Assembly (NCBI GenBank): GCA_030388825.1
Contig: CP128835.1
Location: forward strand, 1 to 64,000
Origin: Rossellomorea sp. AcN35-11
GTDB lineage: Bacteria; Bacillota; Bacilli; Bacillales; Bacillaceae_B
Direction: 5' to 3'
DNA: 64,000 bases
The translations under genes and the position numbers were made by a program. The notes below the pieces were generated by a model. The model ran no database searches, was not told the DNA's origin, and saw only the letters and a program-made list of their open reading frames with translations. Of the stretch, positions 8,431 through 16,839 are shown piece by piece; within the stretch, counting starts at the first letter, position 1, and the number at the start of each line of letters is the position of its first letter.

Positions 8431-8453
8431 ACTGTAATGTTTTTCATTACATT
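8431..8453. promoter_or_regulatory. SaiR-like operator, copy 1 (IDEAL gene)
   Basis: ACTGTAA-N9-TTACATT matches the local consensus ACTGTAA-N9-TTACAGT at 13 of 14 arm positions. It is 33 bp upstream of the IDEAL-gene start, consistent with repression at the promoter. Confidence 0.7.
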
Positions 8454-8488
8454 TAAATCAAAGGAAAGCACCCTCTTCTGGCCTTCCG

Positions 8489-8902
8489 TTACTTCTCTTG
8501 ATTGATCAGATCGACTATATCTTTGATGGTATAGTCCTTTAAATAATCCCCCAGTTGTTCTTCTGCACCGAGGAAAATGTGAAATAGAACTCTTTTCATA
8601 TTGGCCCCGACGACACATTGTTCGTTGGAGTCCGTGCATTTCGGCTGCAGGGCACCTTCCGAGGTGATTTTATAAATATCCCAAAGATTGATCTCACTCA
8701 GTTCACGGGCAAAGATGAATCCTCCGCCTGTTCCTTCTTTGGAAGTAATGAATCCTTGTTTCTTCAACAAGCTCAAGACTTTCCGGATGCGGACCGGATG
8801 AACCCCGGCACTTTCTGAGATAGCATCGCTTGTGGACATGCGGTCCATCTTCAGTGCAAGGTAGGTTAAACTGTGAATCGCTAACGTAAAATCACTATTC
8901 AT
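8489..8902 (-). CDS. Rrf2-family repressor, SaiR-like
   Basis: Transcription regulator of 137 residues, Rrf2 family. A winged helix occupies the N-terminus (FTLAIHSLTYLALKM, then SAGVHPVRIRKVLSLLKKQGFI and the wing KEGTGGGF). Only two cysteines stand out in the region that in other Rrf2 proteins binds an Fe-S cluster (CTDSNEQC, about 89-96), so cluster binding is uncertain. A perfect copy of the 23-bp operator lies 18 bp upstream of its start, so it is likely autoregulated. The next gene upstream encodes an Spx paralogue with two copies of the same operator. This matches the saiR-spxA2 arrangement known in the Bacillus cereus group. Confidence 0.85.
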   Translation of the reverse strand: MNSDFTLAIHSLTYLALKMDRMSTSDAISESAGVHPVRIRKVLSLLKKQGFITSKEGTGGGFIFARELSEINLWDIYKITSEGALQPKCTDSNEQCVVGANMKRVLFHIFLGAEEQLGDYLKDYTIKDIVDLINQEK

Positions 8903-8919
8903 GGCCTTCCTCCTTTATG

Positions 8920-8942
8920 ACTGTAATGGTATCTTTTACAGT
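8920..8942. promoter_or_regulatory. SaiR-like operator, copy 2 (rrf2 gene)
   Basis: Perfect ACTGTAA-N9-TTACAGT dyad, 18 bp before the rrf2-family start codon. It fits autorepression. Confidence 0.8.
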
Positions 8943-8971
8943 TTAGACTGTCAAGGATCCCGTCCATGCCG

Positions 8972-9367
8972 TTAATTGGCGAGCTTCTGAAGCTCATGGA
9001 ACGACACGTTGCGAATCTTGCGTGGAAGGAAGCTGCGGATTTCTTCATCATTATATCCGACCTGCAACCTCTTTTCATCCATGATGATCGGTCTTTTCAG
9101 CATTTGCGGATTCTCCCTGATGAGAGCGTAAAGATCCTTAAGAGGCAGCGATTCAATATCCACGTCCAATGCCTGGAACGCTTTGGACTGGGTGGAGATG
9201 ATGTCTTCCGTCCCATTTTCCGTCAGGCGGAGAATCGACTTGATTTCGTCAGGTGTCAACGGCTCCGTGTTCATGTTTCGTTCGATATATTCAATGGAAT
9301 GCTCCTCGAGCCATGCTTTTGCTTTTCGGCATGAACCACAGCTTGGTGTCAGAAATAGATTGACCAT
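8972..9367 (-). CDS. Spx-family transcription factor, SpxA2-like
   Basis: Spx paralogue of 131 residues. Spx binds the RNA-polymerase alpha subunit and switches on thiol/oxidative-stress genes. The redox CXXC is present (CGSC, residues 10-13 of [16 protein letters not shown]), as are the conserved [20 protein letters not shown] block and the basic FLPRKIR near the C-terminus. The start at 9367 gives the usual Spx N-terminus MV and an AAGGAG site; an in-frame GTG at 9379 abuts that site. Two upstream operators shared with the Rrf2 gene suggest strong repression. It is more likely the inducible SpxA2 type than the housekeeping Spx, which normally lies near mecA. Confidence 0.88.
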   Translation of the reverse strand: MVNLFLTPSCGSCRKAKAWLEEHSIEYIERNMNTEPLTPDEIKSILRLTENGTEDIISTQSKAFQALDVDIESLPLKDLYALIRENPQMLKRPIIMDEKRLQVGYNDEEIRSFLPRKIRNVSFHELQKLAN

Positions 9368-9398
9368 TTGTTTCAACACTCCTTCTAGTATTAAATGA

Positions 9399-9421
9399 AT
9401 TGTAATAAAAAAAAGTACAGT
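9399..9421. promoter_or_regulatory. SaiR-like operator, copy 3 (spx gene, proximal)
   Basis: ATTGTAA-N9-GTACAGT keeps 12 of 14 arm positions of the local consensus and lies 32 bp upstream of the Spx-like start. Confidence 0.6.
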
Positions 9422-9459
9422 TTAGATAGTAAAAAATATACTCGATGTTTTCCGGGTAC

Positions 9460-9482
9460 ACTGTAATAATAATATTTACAGT
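9460..9482. promoter_or_regulatory. SaiR-like operator, copy 4 (spx gene, distal)
   Basis: Perfect ACTGTAA-N9-TTACAGT dyad, 61 bp from copy 3 (about six helical turns), upstream of the Spx-like gene. Confidence 0.8.
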
Positions 9483-9555
9483 TGAATATGTCAATAGGGA
9501 TTTTTCATCTACAAATATAGACTTGCCTGGTACGGGGGTGTCTATTTGAAAGAAA

Positions 9556-9686
9556 TTTCGACACGGAGGATGAATTATAGTGAAAAAAGATTCATTCATT
9601 CTCAACAGGATCGATTTTTTCCTGAGAGGATCAATCATCCGAATACGGGATTGAATACACTCGAATCTGGATTAATTTCCAAGGGA
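9556..9686 (+). repeat. Dispersed 20-bp-period element, copy A
   Basis: Head TTTCGACACGG followed by six units of 20 bp (9567-9686) with core RGGATYRATT and a variable second half. Four more copies occur in the window. It fills the gap between the spx promoter and the DrrB-like gene. Confidence 0.8.
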
Positions 9687-9801
9687 AGTGATTCCTAGCC
9701 TGCAATTTACGTCCTCATTTTGACCCACAGGCTTCTCAACAACTCTATTCCAGCTAAAAAGCACACTCTAAAGACTTTTTCTATCCCCTTTATAATCGCA
9801 C

Positions 9802-9830
9802 AAAAAACCCTTTCCACCCAAGGAAAAGGT
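9802..9830 (-). terminator. Terminator of the DrrAB-like operon
   Basis: ACCCTTTCC and GGAAAAGGT pair (one G-U) around a 6-nt loop, followed on the minus strand by TTTTTT, 14 bp after the permease stop. Confidence 0.75.
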
Positions 9831-9843
9831 CCTGTACTTCAGC

Positions 9844-10623
9844 TTATTTCCGTGAGACCGCCCCTTTAGCCGAAACGGCGGCAAAAGTAATGGTGATGGC
9901 GCTGACAATGATGATCGCTATGACACCCTGCATCAAATCCCAGAAGACCCAGCCATCAATAAGAGCGGTACGCATGCTCTCGAACACGTAGGTGGTAGGG
10001 TTGATGGTGGCGGCAATCTTCAGCCACTGGGCTTCGATCAATTCGTAGGGAACGAACGTCGTGCTTAAGAAGATCAGCGGGAAGAAGATGAACGTCCCTG
10101 CCTGGGCAGCCTGGGCATTCCGTGTCCTTAGGGCAATCCCGACGGAATATCCAGCGAATGCGAGTCCCCAGCCGATGGCAATGAGAAGGACAAACAGGAT
10201 ACCGGCAAATCCGGTCTTCACATGTAATCCGAGCAAAAAGGCCATGCCGATGATCAACAGGGTCTGGACAAGGAGCTGCAGCATCCCTGCGATGATTGGG
10301 CCAAGGACGATGGCAAGCCTTGATGCGGGTGTGAGAAGAAGCCTGGAGAAAAAGCCGTTTTCAATATCCTTCACAATGCTTTGACCGGCTCCACCAGCCC
10401 CGCCGATGGCAGCCGACACAATCGAGACAGGCAGGATGAACGCCAGATAATCGGCACCTTCGAATGTAGGCAGCTGGGAAATCCCGCTCAGTCCCCCTTC
10501 ATATACAAGAAGGAAGAAGGCGGAAATGATCAGGTTGGGAATGAATGAAAACGGGTTCCGGATCGTAGTCTTCACATTCCGGACCGTCATGAGCCACGTG
10601 TCTTTCAGTACACTATTCCCCAC
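9844..10623 (-). CDS. ABC-2 type exporter permease, DrrB-like
   Basis: Membrane protein of 259 residues, ABC-2 family with about six transmembrane segments. The family block SIVKDIENGFFSRLLLTPASRLAIVLGP (about residues 82-109) is clear. It overlaps the upstream ATPase gene by 11 bp and starts with GTG. Such pairs export drugs, lipids or peptides; nothing here fixes the substrate. If the ATPase gene is truly broken, this permease would have no partner encoded here. Confidence 0.85.
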   Translation of the reverse strand: MGNSVLKDTWLMTVRNVKTTIRNPFSFIPNLIISAFFLLVYEGGLSGISQLPTFEGADYLAFILPVSIVSAAIGGAGGAGQSIVKDIENGFFSRLLLTPASRLAIVLGPIIAGMLQLLVQTLLIIGMAFLLGLHVKTGFAGILFVLLIAIGWGLAFAGYSVGIALRTRNAQAAQAGTFIFFPLIFLSTTFVPYELIEAQWLKIAATINPTTYVFESMRTALIDGWVFWDLMQGVIAIIIVSAITITFAAVSAKGAVSRK

Positions 10624-11581
10624 GGCTCTTCACCCCTTCTCCAGTCTCCCTGGTCAATTTCAGGAATATATCATCCAGGGTAGGTGAAGAAAGCTGGATG
10701 TCTATGATCCCGATTTTCTCTGCATCAAGCATCCGGACCACCTCTAAAAGCTGCCTGGTTCCTTCTTCAACATATAGTAGGATCTTGTCTTGCTGTTGGA
10801 TGACATCAACATCGTCCATCTCTGTCCGGATCAGCCCGACGCTGTGGTCGATCCGTTCACGGTCCTTCAAGGTCAAGGTGATGAGATCATGACCGATTTG
10901 GGATTTCAGCTCCCTTGGAGATCCCATGGCCACGATTTCCCCTTTATTGATAATGCCGATGCGGTCAGCAAGAGAATCCGCCTCCTCCAAATATTGCGTC
11001 GTAAGAAAAATCGTCGTCCCGTTTTCTTGATTCAGCCTCCTCAGTTCCTTCCAAATCGATGCGCGGCTGGAAGGATCAAGCCCCGTCGTCGGTTCATCCA
11101 GGAAGAGAATATTCGGTTCGTTGACAAGGGTAAGGGCGAGATCCAGCCTTCTTCTCATCCCCCCGGAATACCCGCCGATCCTGCGTTCCGCAGCTTCAGT
11201 CAAATCCACGATAGTAAGAAGTTCCTCTGCCCGCTTCCTACCTTCCTCTTTACTGAACCCGAATATGTACGCCTGAAGCTCCACCATTTCACGGCCAGTC
11301 AAATCAGGATCGACTCCGGTTTCCTGAAGGGCGACGCCGATATGCCGGCGGACATTCTCCGGGTCCTTTATGACATCATGCCCCGCCACTTCCACTTTAC
11401 CGGAAGTAGCATTGATCAAGGTCGTCAGAATCTGCACCGTCGTCGACTTTCCTGCCCCATTTGGACCTTAGAAAGCGAAGAACTCTCCCTCTTCGACTTC
11501 GAAGGAAACCCCATTGACCGCCTGCACGTTTCCCTTTTTGAACGTTTTCGTTACATTTTCCACGATAATCTTCCCATTCAC
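10613..11581 (-). pseudogene. DrrA-like ABC exporter ATPase with in-frame stop in Walker A region
   Basis: The full reading frame starts at GTG 11581 (GGAGGG 6 nt upstream) and encodes a DrrA/CcmA-type ATPase of about 322 codons. A TAA at 11470-11468 interrupts it exactly where family members read FFAF-Leu-GPNGAGKSTT. One base change (TTA or CTA to TAA) explains it. Downstream the frame is intact: signature YSGGMRRRL, Walker B NILFLDEPTTGLD and the C-terminal DrrA domain. Re-initiation at GTG 11437 would give a protein without Walker A. It is either a sequencing error or a recent nonsense mutation. Confidence 0.8.
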
Positions 11582-11672
11582 ACGCATCCCTCCATTCTTT
11601 CTATTTCTATTCGAGGAAACGGTTGGTATATCCTTTAATAAGAACGGATGAATGTGTTTCCGTGAAAAGATA

Positions 11673-11710
11673 AAAAAACTGGTGATCGCCTCTCGATCCC
11701 CAGCTTTTTG
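11673..11710 (-). terminator. Probable terminator downstream of the DUF817 gene
   Basis: Nested stem AAAAA-CTGG-GATCG / CGATC-CCAG-TTTTT with seven T's on the minus strand. It lies about 200 bp past the DUF817 stop; the remainder of 11588-11909 shows no gene. Confidence 0.6.
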
Positions 11711-11909
11711 AATGGATATCCCTACTTATCTGAACGGTCCTAACGATTTACATGTCCTTGCTGTTCCGCTTCATCCACTTTCAAATTGTGTCTGGACTTA
11801 TCGGGGATAGATGGCTCCACCACTTTGATCACAATGGGAATAAGCGAACATCACCGGTTCCTTTGACGTTTCCGTTTCCTCTCTTAACGAGCGAACCATT
11901 GAAAGGACT

Positions 11910-12705
11910 TCAGGTTAAAGAATGACCAGAGCCAACTGCATCGGAACTTTTCCCCTTCACCTGCTTCAACGTCGCCACGATCAAAAAGCTCACAATCACA
12001 AGCAGCAGCCATGAGCTTACCTTCCCAAGATGAACGAGGCTCCAGGCATCGGTCTGATTCGGGTACTCCCAGGCACCAAAAAACGTGGCGATATTCTCGG
12101 CAATCCAGATGAAAAAGCCGATGAGGACAAAGGAAAGGGAGAGCGGCATATAGTATCGGGACCCTCCTACCACGTAATGGACACCGGATTTCCAGAAGAC
12201 GACCAGGACAAGGGCTGCCAGCCACCATCGTATATCGATCCAGAAATGGTGGGTGAAGAAATTCAAGTAAATCGCTGCTGCCAGGGGGGACGACAACCCT
12301 GAAAGAGGGCCACTGAATGAGTTGGACCTTTAACCTTCTCCATGCCTGACAAAGGTAACTCGCCACACTTGCATACATAAAGCCGCTGTATAACGGGACT
12401 CCCAACAGTTTGGAATACCCCTCCCCGGGATACGACCAGGAGCCCATATGGACCTTGAACAGCTCAAGGGCAAGGCCGATCCCATGAAACAGGGTAATCA
12501 CCTTTAGTTCATCCCTGGTTTCCAGTCCTGAGCGCAGCATACCCCACTGCATCAAGAAGCAGATGAGGAGAAGCCAGTCATATCGGGGTAGGAAGGGCAG
12601 GGAGATGAGCTGCGTTAGCGCCAAAGAGGCAAAGATGACAACGGGAAAAAGGCAGGACAGGGCCTGCTCCCATCCAAATCGGAGAAGTTGCCTGACAGGC
12701 CTCAT
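11910..12705 (-). pseudogene. DUF817 membrane protein, frameshifted
   Basis: Two frames together make one DUF817 protein. Residues from MRPVRQLLRFGWEQ (start 12705) run to QWPSF near 12305; the protein continues in another frame as LSSPLAAAIYLNFFTHHFWIDIRWW to the stop at 11910. Dropping one G from the GGG near 12300 restores a single frame. Several transmembrane segments and the FFTHHFWIDIRWW motif are typical of the family, whose function is unknown. The gene follows yozG by 13 bp and is probably its operon partner. Confidence 0.75.
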
Positions 12706-12718
12706 GGGTACGGCCACT

Positions 12719-12943
12719 TCAGGATTCCTCTGTCTCTTCATCCGGTTGGTACTCAAGCAGATCCCCCGGCTGACAGTCGAGGGCCTTGCATATCGCTTCC
12801 AATGTGGATAATCGGACCGCCTTGGCCTTGCCGTTCTTTAAGATCGACAGATTCGCCATAGTGATCCCGACCCGTTCAGATAGTTCCGTCACGCTCATTT
12901 TCCGTTTCGCAAGCATCACGTCAATATTGATTATCATCGCCAT
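12719..12943 (-). CDS. yozG: YozG-like HTH (Cro/CI) regulator
   Basis: Small XRE-type DNA-binding protein of 74 residues. The helix-turn-helix covers about residues 12-62 (MSVTELSERVGITMANLSILKNGKAKAVRLSTLEAICKALDC), ending in the usual PGDLLEY. An AGGTGATAGT site precedes the ATG at 12943. It lies 9 bp after a DUF2975 (YoaS-like) membrane protein gene, the pairing seen in Bacillus. It probably represses its own operon; a perfect inverted repeat lies upstream of the first gene. Confidence 0.85.
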   Translation of the reverse strand: MAMIINIDVMLAKRKMSVTELSERVGITMANLSILKNGKAKAVRLSTLEAICKALDCQPGDLLEYQPDEETEES

Positions 12944-12952
12944 ACTATCACC

Positions 12953-13432
12953 TCAGACCGTTAAATCATGTTCAGATTTTATCTCGATGGCATTGTTCAA
13001 CAGCTTCTCAAGGACTGCTGCAAACACGGCAATCACCGCTGCACCGAAAATGAAGACCATTCCGATCAGGATGACCCCAGGTGCGTCATCCACTTCCGCC
13101 AGCATATAAAAGAGGGGCATGGCGGCTACATAGAATAGACTGATGAAGACGGCACATTTTTTGATCGTTTTTAACGCTTTGACGGAGTAGTCCGAGAACG
13201 CGTTATTTCTGTCTATATATGTTAAGAGCTTAAACGCCTGGAACAATGCCATGAAGAACGGTACAGCGGAAAGAACCATCACGATCAGAATTCCATAGAC
13301 TACATACCGATACTCCCATCCATTTTCCGCTGCATCCATGGCGAGGAGGGGCAATCCGATCACACATAAAGCCGCAATGGGGGCTCCAATAAGGAAAAGG
13401 GCGATTTTCAAGAAGAGCGTTTCCCGTTTCAT
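12953..13432 (-). CDS. yoaS: DUF2975 membrane protein, YoaS-like
   Basis: Membrane protein of 159 residues with four predicted transmembrane segments and the conserved cytoplasmic stretch RNNAFSDYSVKALKTIKKCA (about residues 75-94) of DUF2975. I chose the ATG at 13432, which has an AGGTG site 6 nt upstream, over an in-frame GTG at 13441. The family almost always pairs with a YozG-type regulator, as here. Its activity is unknown. Confidence 0.85.
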   Translation of the reverse strand: MKRETLFLKIALFLIGAPIAALCVIGLPLLAMDAAENGWEYRYVVYGILIVMVLSAVPFFMALFQAFKLLTYIDRNNAFSDYSVKALKTIKKCAVFISLFYVAAMPLFYMLAEVDDAPGVILIGMVFIFGAAVIAVFAAVLEKLLNNAIEIKSEHDLTV

Positions 13433-13475
13433 ACACAGCACCTCACTTAATCTTATAATTTGAATTTACCATGGT

Positions 13476-13496
13476 ATTTATTGTTTTACAATAAAT
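13476..13496. promoter_or_regulatory. Perfect inverted repeat upstream of yoaS-yozG
   Basis: ATTTATTGT-TTT-ACAATAAAT, a 9-3-9 perfect dyad 44-64 bp upstream of the yoaS start. It is a candidate YozG operator. The rest of 13497-13905 is AT-rich and shows no gene. Confidence 0.55.
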
Positions 13497-13905
13497 TTTT
13501 ATTTATATTTACTATATTTTTATTGAATATAATAAAAAATCTATCCCTCACCTACGATAAGTAGTTCCGTTTCCGTAGAGAAACCCGAACGAGCATACTT
13601 TTTAGCATTGAAACCGTGTGGTTGTTTTTGTTCATTTACCAACCTTTTATTAGATCAATACAATAAAACTACACAGCAAATAGCACCCCGAATACCCACT
13701 GGACAATGAATCATGTCATCTTCCTGGAAAGGGTGCTTGTTTCCATGTTAGTTGAAATGCGATTTTCTACTTTTCAAAGAAGAATCAAGGATGTATGTGG
13801 TAAAATTTCTTAATAAGAACTATTCGACTACTTAAAAATAAGCGGGTAATAACAATCCAATCTAAGCGATAGGATAGTGTTAATTAACGAACGTGAGGGG
13901 GAATC

Positions 13906-14082
13906 ATGTTGGAATGGCTCTGGTTACCGTTAATCATTGCATTTTCTCTAGCTTATTATGCTCATAAGAATTATTTAGATCATAAGCAGAAGGTAAGAGA
14001 AATGGATTTGAAAGAGAAACAAATTGAGTTAGAGATGTTGAAAGAAAGAAACGGCTCAAACACAGATATAAAAGGGGATTAA
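13906..14082 (+). CDS. Small single-pass membrane protein (58 aa)
   Basis: A 58-residue frame with a strong GAGGGGGA site 5 nt before the ATG. One N-terminal membrane segment (LWLPLIIAFSLAYYAH) is followed by a highly charged helix rich in Lys and Glu (KVREMDLKEKQIELEMLKER). A strong intrinsic terminator follows 45 bp after the stop. Signal plus terminator suggest a genuine monocistronic gene. I do not recognise the family; the shape recalls small membrane-anchored coiled-coil proteins. Confidence 0.65.
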   Translation: MLEWLWLPLIIAFSLAYYAHKNYLDHKQKVREMDLKEKQIELEMLKERNGSNTDIKGD

Positions 14083-14126
14083 ATACACTCTTAAAGGGGT
14101 CTTCAATTTAATAAGAACATCACATT

Positions 14127-14168
14127 CAAAGACAAAAAGCCTGGAATATCCAAAGCTTTTTGTCTTTG
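14127..14168 (+). terminator. Intrinsic terminator after the 58-aa membrane protein
   Basis: Perfect 14-bp stem CAAAGACAAAAAGC / GCTTTTTGTCTTTG with an inner TGG/CCA pair. It lies between convergent genes and could serve both. Confidence 0.75.
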
Positions 14169-14283
14169 CTATTTGTATAGTTAGTTCGCTTGCTATTTAC
14201 GTTAACTGGCTTTCCTCGGAAGTAGTCAAGATTAAGTGGAGAAAGCGTAAAATCGATTCCCAACTAACAGCCGTTGCGAAATC

Positions 14284-15123
14284 TTAGTTTCTACGGTCTA
14301 CATAATCCGGATAATCCGTAATGATGGCATCAACCTTCATGTCGAATAGAAAGTCTGCCGTTTCTTGATTTCGAACGGTCCATGATCCTATTTTCATATC
14401 ATGGGAGTGAACGCGGTCCACCAATTCTTCCGTCACCAATTTATAGCTGGGATTAAACCAGTCCGCAAAGGAGGAGAACTGCTTAATCGCTTCCTCTGTC
14501 GTCAGGGCAGGGTTGGAGGTCAATACGCCGATTGGCACCTCGGGAAGCAGCTGATCCATTTTCTTCATCGACAAAACGTTAAACGATTGAACAATGCTCT
14601 TTCCATTTTGAGGTCGATCAAGATGAAGTTCTTTTAATGCATCGACCACCTGTTCTTCCATGCCAGGATACTGCTCCGGCGCTTTCAATTCGATTAGAAT
14701 GCCAACTTTTCCATGATAACGTTCGAGAACCTCATGGAATGTAGGAATACGCTCCCCTGCAAACTCTTCTCCTTTCCAGCTGCCGGCATCAAGGCTCTTA
14801 AGTTCTACAAGGGTCAGATCTCCGACTCTCCCGGTTCCATCGGTTGTGCGGTCAACGGTGGTATCATGTATGACCACCAATTCACCATCTTCGCTTCGCT
14901 GCACATCGATTTCGATATAATCGGCTTTCATATCCACGGCGAGATCGAAGCCGGCGATGGTATTTTCAGGAGCATATCCCGTTGCTCCCCGGTGAGCGAC
15001 ATGCTCCACTTGCTTTCTTTCCCCCTCCCTCGTCTCTTCTGCAGACGCCTGACTGAATGGGCTCAATAGGAATGACAAGGCAATCCCTGTACCTAATAAG
15101 AATGATTTGTTCACTTCCTCCAT
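14284..15123 (-). CDS. Secreted glycerophosphodiester phosphodiesterase
   Basis: GlpQ/UgpQ-type phosphodiesterase of 279 residues that would hydrolyse glycerophosphodiesters outside the cell. An export signal (LLGTGIALSFLLSPFSQASA) ends in ASA-EE. Family motifs are HRGATGYAPENTIAGF with catalytic His, EIDVQRSEDGELVVIHD with the metal-binding Glu and Asp and second His, and LIELKAP. The start is uncertain: both ATG 15123 and the GTG four codons later have poorly spaced purine-rich sites. It is monocistronic. No clear PhoP box was seen. Confidence 0.88.
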   Translation of the reverse strand: MEEVNKSFLLGTGIALSFLLSPFSQASAEETREGERKQVEHVAHRGATGYAPENTIAGFDLAVDMKADYIEIDVQRSEDGELVVIHDTTVDRTTDGTGRVGDLTLVELKSLDAGSWKGEEFAGERIPTFHEVLERYHGKVGILIELKAPEQYPGMEEQVVDALKELHLDRPQNGKSIVQSFNVLSMKKMDQLLPEVPIGVLTSNPALTTEEAIKQFSSFADWFNPSYKLVTEELVDRVHSHDMKIGSWTVRNQETADFLFDMKVDAIITDYPDYVDRRN

Positions 15124-15299
15124 CTCCTCTCGAAAATATGAATTCCACTGTATTTTAGAAAAGGGATGTTGAGTGGGTATGTAGGGACAGATACAGATTG
15201 ATGTTGATCATGTTAACAAAATTCGACCTTTTTCCTTACGTATTTTTACAAATCGATGGAACAAAAATAAACCGCTGATTCATTGTGCTCAGGCGGGAT

Positions 15300-15338
15300 G
15301 AAAAAGGGGCCCCTCCTGAATAAGGAGGCAGCCCCGGT
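15300..15338 (-). terminator. Terminator of the 79-aa protein gene
   Basis: GGGGC-CCTCCT / AGGAGG-GCCCC hairpin followed on the minus strand by TTTTT, 5 bp after the stop at 15343. Confidence 0.75.
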
Positions 15339-15342
15339 AGGT

Positions 15343-15582
15343 TCAATAATATGTTTCATTCTTTTCCCATGATTCAACGGTGTGATAGGCCGTATGAGGG
15401 TCATATCCTTTCCCCAGCAGATAGGCGATGGCAGCTACCTCTGTAAGGGCATGGGAATAGGATGTATACTTTGCTTCCTTTAATCCATACTCCACAAATG
15501 GTTTCACAGCATTCAACGTCTCATATTTCAAGTCTGTATGAGGGTTATAACCCCTTGTATGAAAAGGGTGACCATAATACAT
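15343..15582 (-). CDS. Small conserved-looking hypothetical protein (79 aa)
   Basis: Acidic/aromatic protein of 79 residues without membrane segment or signal (starts MYYGHPFHTRGYNPHTDLKY, ends VESWEKNETYY). It contains a repeated-looking YNPHTD / YDPHTA pattern at about residues 12 and 61. It has its own terminator. I do not recognise the family; spore-associated small proteins of bacilli can look similar, but that is only a guess. Confidence 0.6.
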   Translation of the reverse strand: MYYGHPFHTRGYNPHTDLKYETLNAVKPFVEYGLKEAKYTSYSHALTEVAAIAYLLGKGYDPHTAYHTVESWEKNETYY

Positions 15583-15769
15583 GATTCTTTCTCATCCTTC
15601 CTTCATTAAGTCCTTCACGCTTTTTATCGTATGATGAAAGTGGATTTTCGTTTGTTGTCCTGATGAAATCCTGGAAGAAAGGTTCCCTTATACATGAATG
15701 GACCTATTCCGTCATACCTATGGAAGGAGAGAAAACTTTCCTACTATCAGGTGTAAGGAGATGATCTGA

Positions 15770-16213
15770 ATGTATCCGTACCATTACAGGGGGAACGGCT
15801 GGGAACCCGTGTTGACTCTATTGCAGCAAAGCTTACGTGCAGAAGAAATGGTATGCAGTATAAGCAGCGAGCTGTTCCATATCCCACAAACGCAAAATTT
15901 AAAGGGAAATAATGAAATGCACAGTCATTTAGTACCGGCTTCCTACCACCGGGTAACCGCCGTCGGATCTGCTATGAGACTGGTCAATGGGGAGCAGCAA
16001 CAAACCATTGTCACAACACTCGCCACATGCATCCTCAATGCGGAAAACCAGGATCAACAAGTACGTGCCGGCTTAATGGTAATGGAAGAAAATGCAGCCC
16101 CGGAATTCAAACCCGTCATTCAAACCATCATTGAGTGGCAGGATCAGGCAGAGGCATTTTTATTCCAAGCGAAAGAAGCGATGCGGAGTATGGGGATTGG
16201 TTTTTCTCCTTAA
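15770..16213 (+). CDS. Hypothetical protein (147 aa)
   Basis: Frame of 147 residues with AAGGAGATGATCTGA before the ATG. Starts MYPYHYRGNGWEP; mostly helical, without signal or membrane segment. The middle (SYHRVTAVGSAMRLVNGEQQ) and the end (AEAFLFQAKEAMRSMGIGFSP) carry no motif I recognise. A hairpin terminator follows immediately. Function unknown. Confidence 0.65.
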   Translation: MYPYHYRGNGWEPVLTLLQQSLRAEEMVCSISSELFHIPQTQNLKGNNEMHSHLVPASYHRVTAVGSAMRLVNGEQQQTIVTTLATCILNAENQDQQVRAGLMVMEENAAPEFKPVIQTIIEWQDQAEAFLFQAKEAMRSMGIGFSP

Positions 16214-16233
16214 AGAGATCTGGAGGAGCGGGG

Positions 16234-16255
16234 TCTGTTTTTGAGACCCCGGTAT
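16234..16255. terminator. Bidirectional terminator hairpin
   Basis: GGGGTCT / AGACCCC stem with a T-rich loop between the convergent genes ending at 16213 and 16267. Confidence 0.6.
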
Positions 16256-16266
16256 GCTAATGAAAG

Positions 16267-16824
16267 CTATTTTTCAAGATTAGGACGAAACCTTGCCATC
16301 AAGTAAGTGTCATAGTAAACTCCGTCTGACAGCCATTTATCTTCTCTCAGGGTCCCTTCTATTTCAAAGCCATGTTCCCGGTAGAGATGAATGGCTTTTT
16401 CATTGGTTTCAAGAACGCTCAACGTCATCTTTCTTATATCATGGGAATCCGCCCATTGAATCGACTCTTTTAACAGGTTCGTTCCAATCCCGTATCCCCA
16501 GAATTCCTTCAGAACTCCTACCCCGAATTCGACTCTGTGGGAAGTCCTTTTTAGGTTCGTTCCTTCACATCTTGAGTATCCAATGATCCTATTATCGCTT
16601 TCCGCTACTAAGAACAAACGGTTCTCCCTCTCAAGATCCTCTTGAATGATGGCTTTAAAACCTTCCTCGTCTATGAACGCTTCCCCTTTTTCCCTATCCA
16701 GGTTTTCCGTTTCCCCATCGATTTGCACCCTTACATTGGACAATGCTTCCGCATCCTTCTCCTCTGCCGATCTTATGGTATAGGAGAGATCACGAACAGG
16801 ATACTCACTTTGCTTCACTCTCAA
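16267..16824 (-). CDS. GNAT N-acetyltransferase
   Basis: GNAT-fold acetyltransferase of 185 residues. The acetyl-CoA loop is VGVLKEFWGYGIGTNLLKESI (about residues 103-123), followed by SVLETNEKAIHLYREHGFEIEGTLRED, the typical C-terminal block of RimI/RimJ-like enzymes. It starts with TTG, with GGGGGAG 6 nt upstream. It is followed downstream in a pattern of closely spaced minus-strand genes with another GNAT just upstream. Substrate unknown. Confidence 0.8.
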   Translation of the reverse strand: MRVKQSEYPVRDLSYTIRSAEEKDAEALSNVRVQIDGETENLDREKGEAFIDEEGFKAIIQEDLERENRLFLVAESDNRIIGYSRCEGTNLKRTSHRVEFGVGVLKEFWGYGIGTNLLKESIQWADSHDIRKMTLSVLETNEKAIHLYREHGFEIEGTLREDKWLSDGVYYDTYLMARFRPNLEK

Positions 16825-16839
16825 CTCTGTCTCCCCCCT

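Noticed and set aside
9291-9638. 115-codon minus frame across the spx promoter
   Set aside because: It overlaps the Spx-like gene start, the operators and repeat copy A, and has no ribosome site or recognisable product.
13682-13733. AGCACCC / GGGTGCT pair in the 13.6-kb gap
   Set aside because: Seven pairs around a 40-nt loop is within chance for an AT-rich gap.
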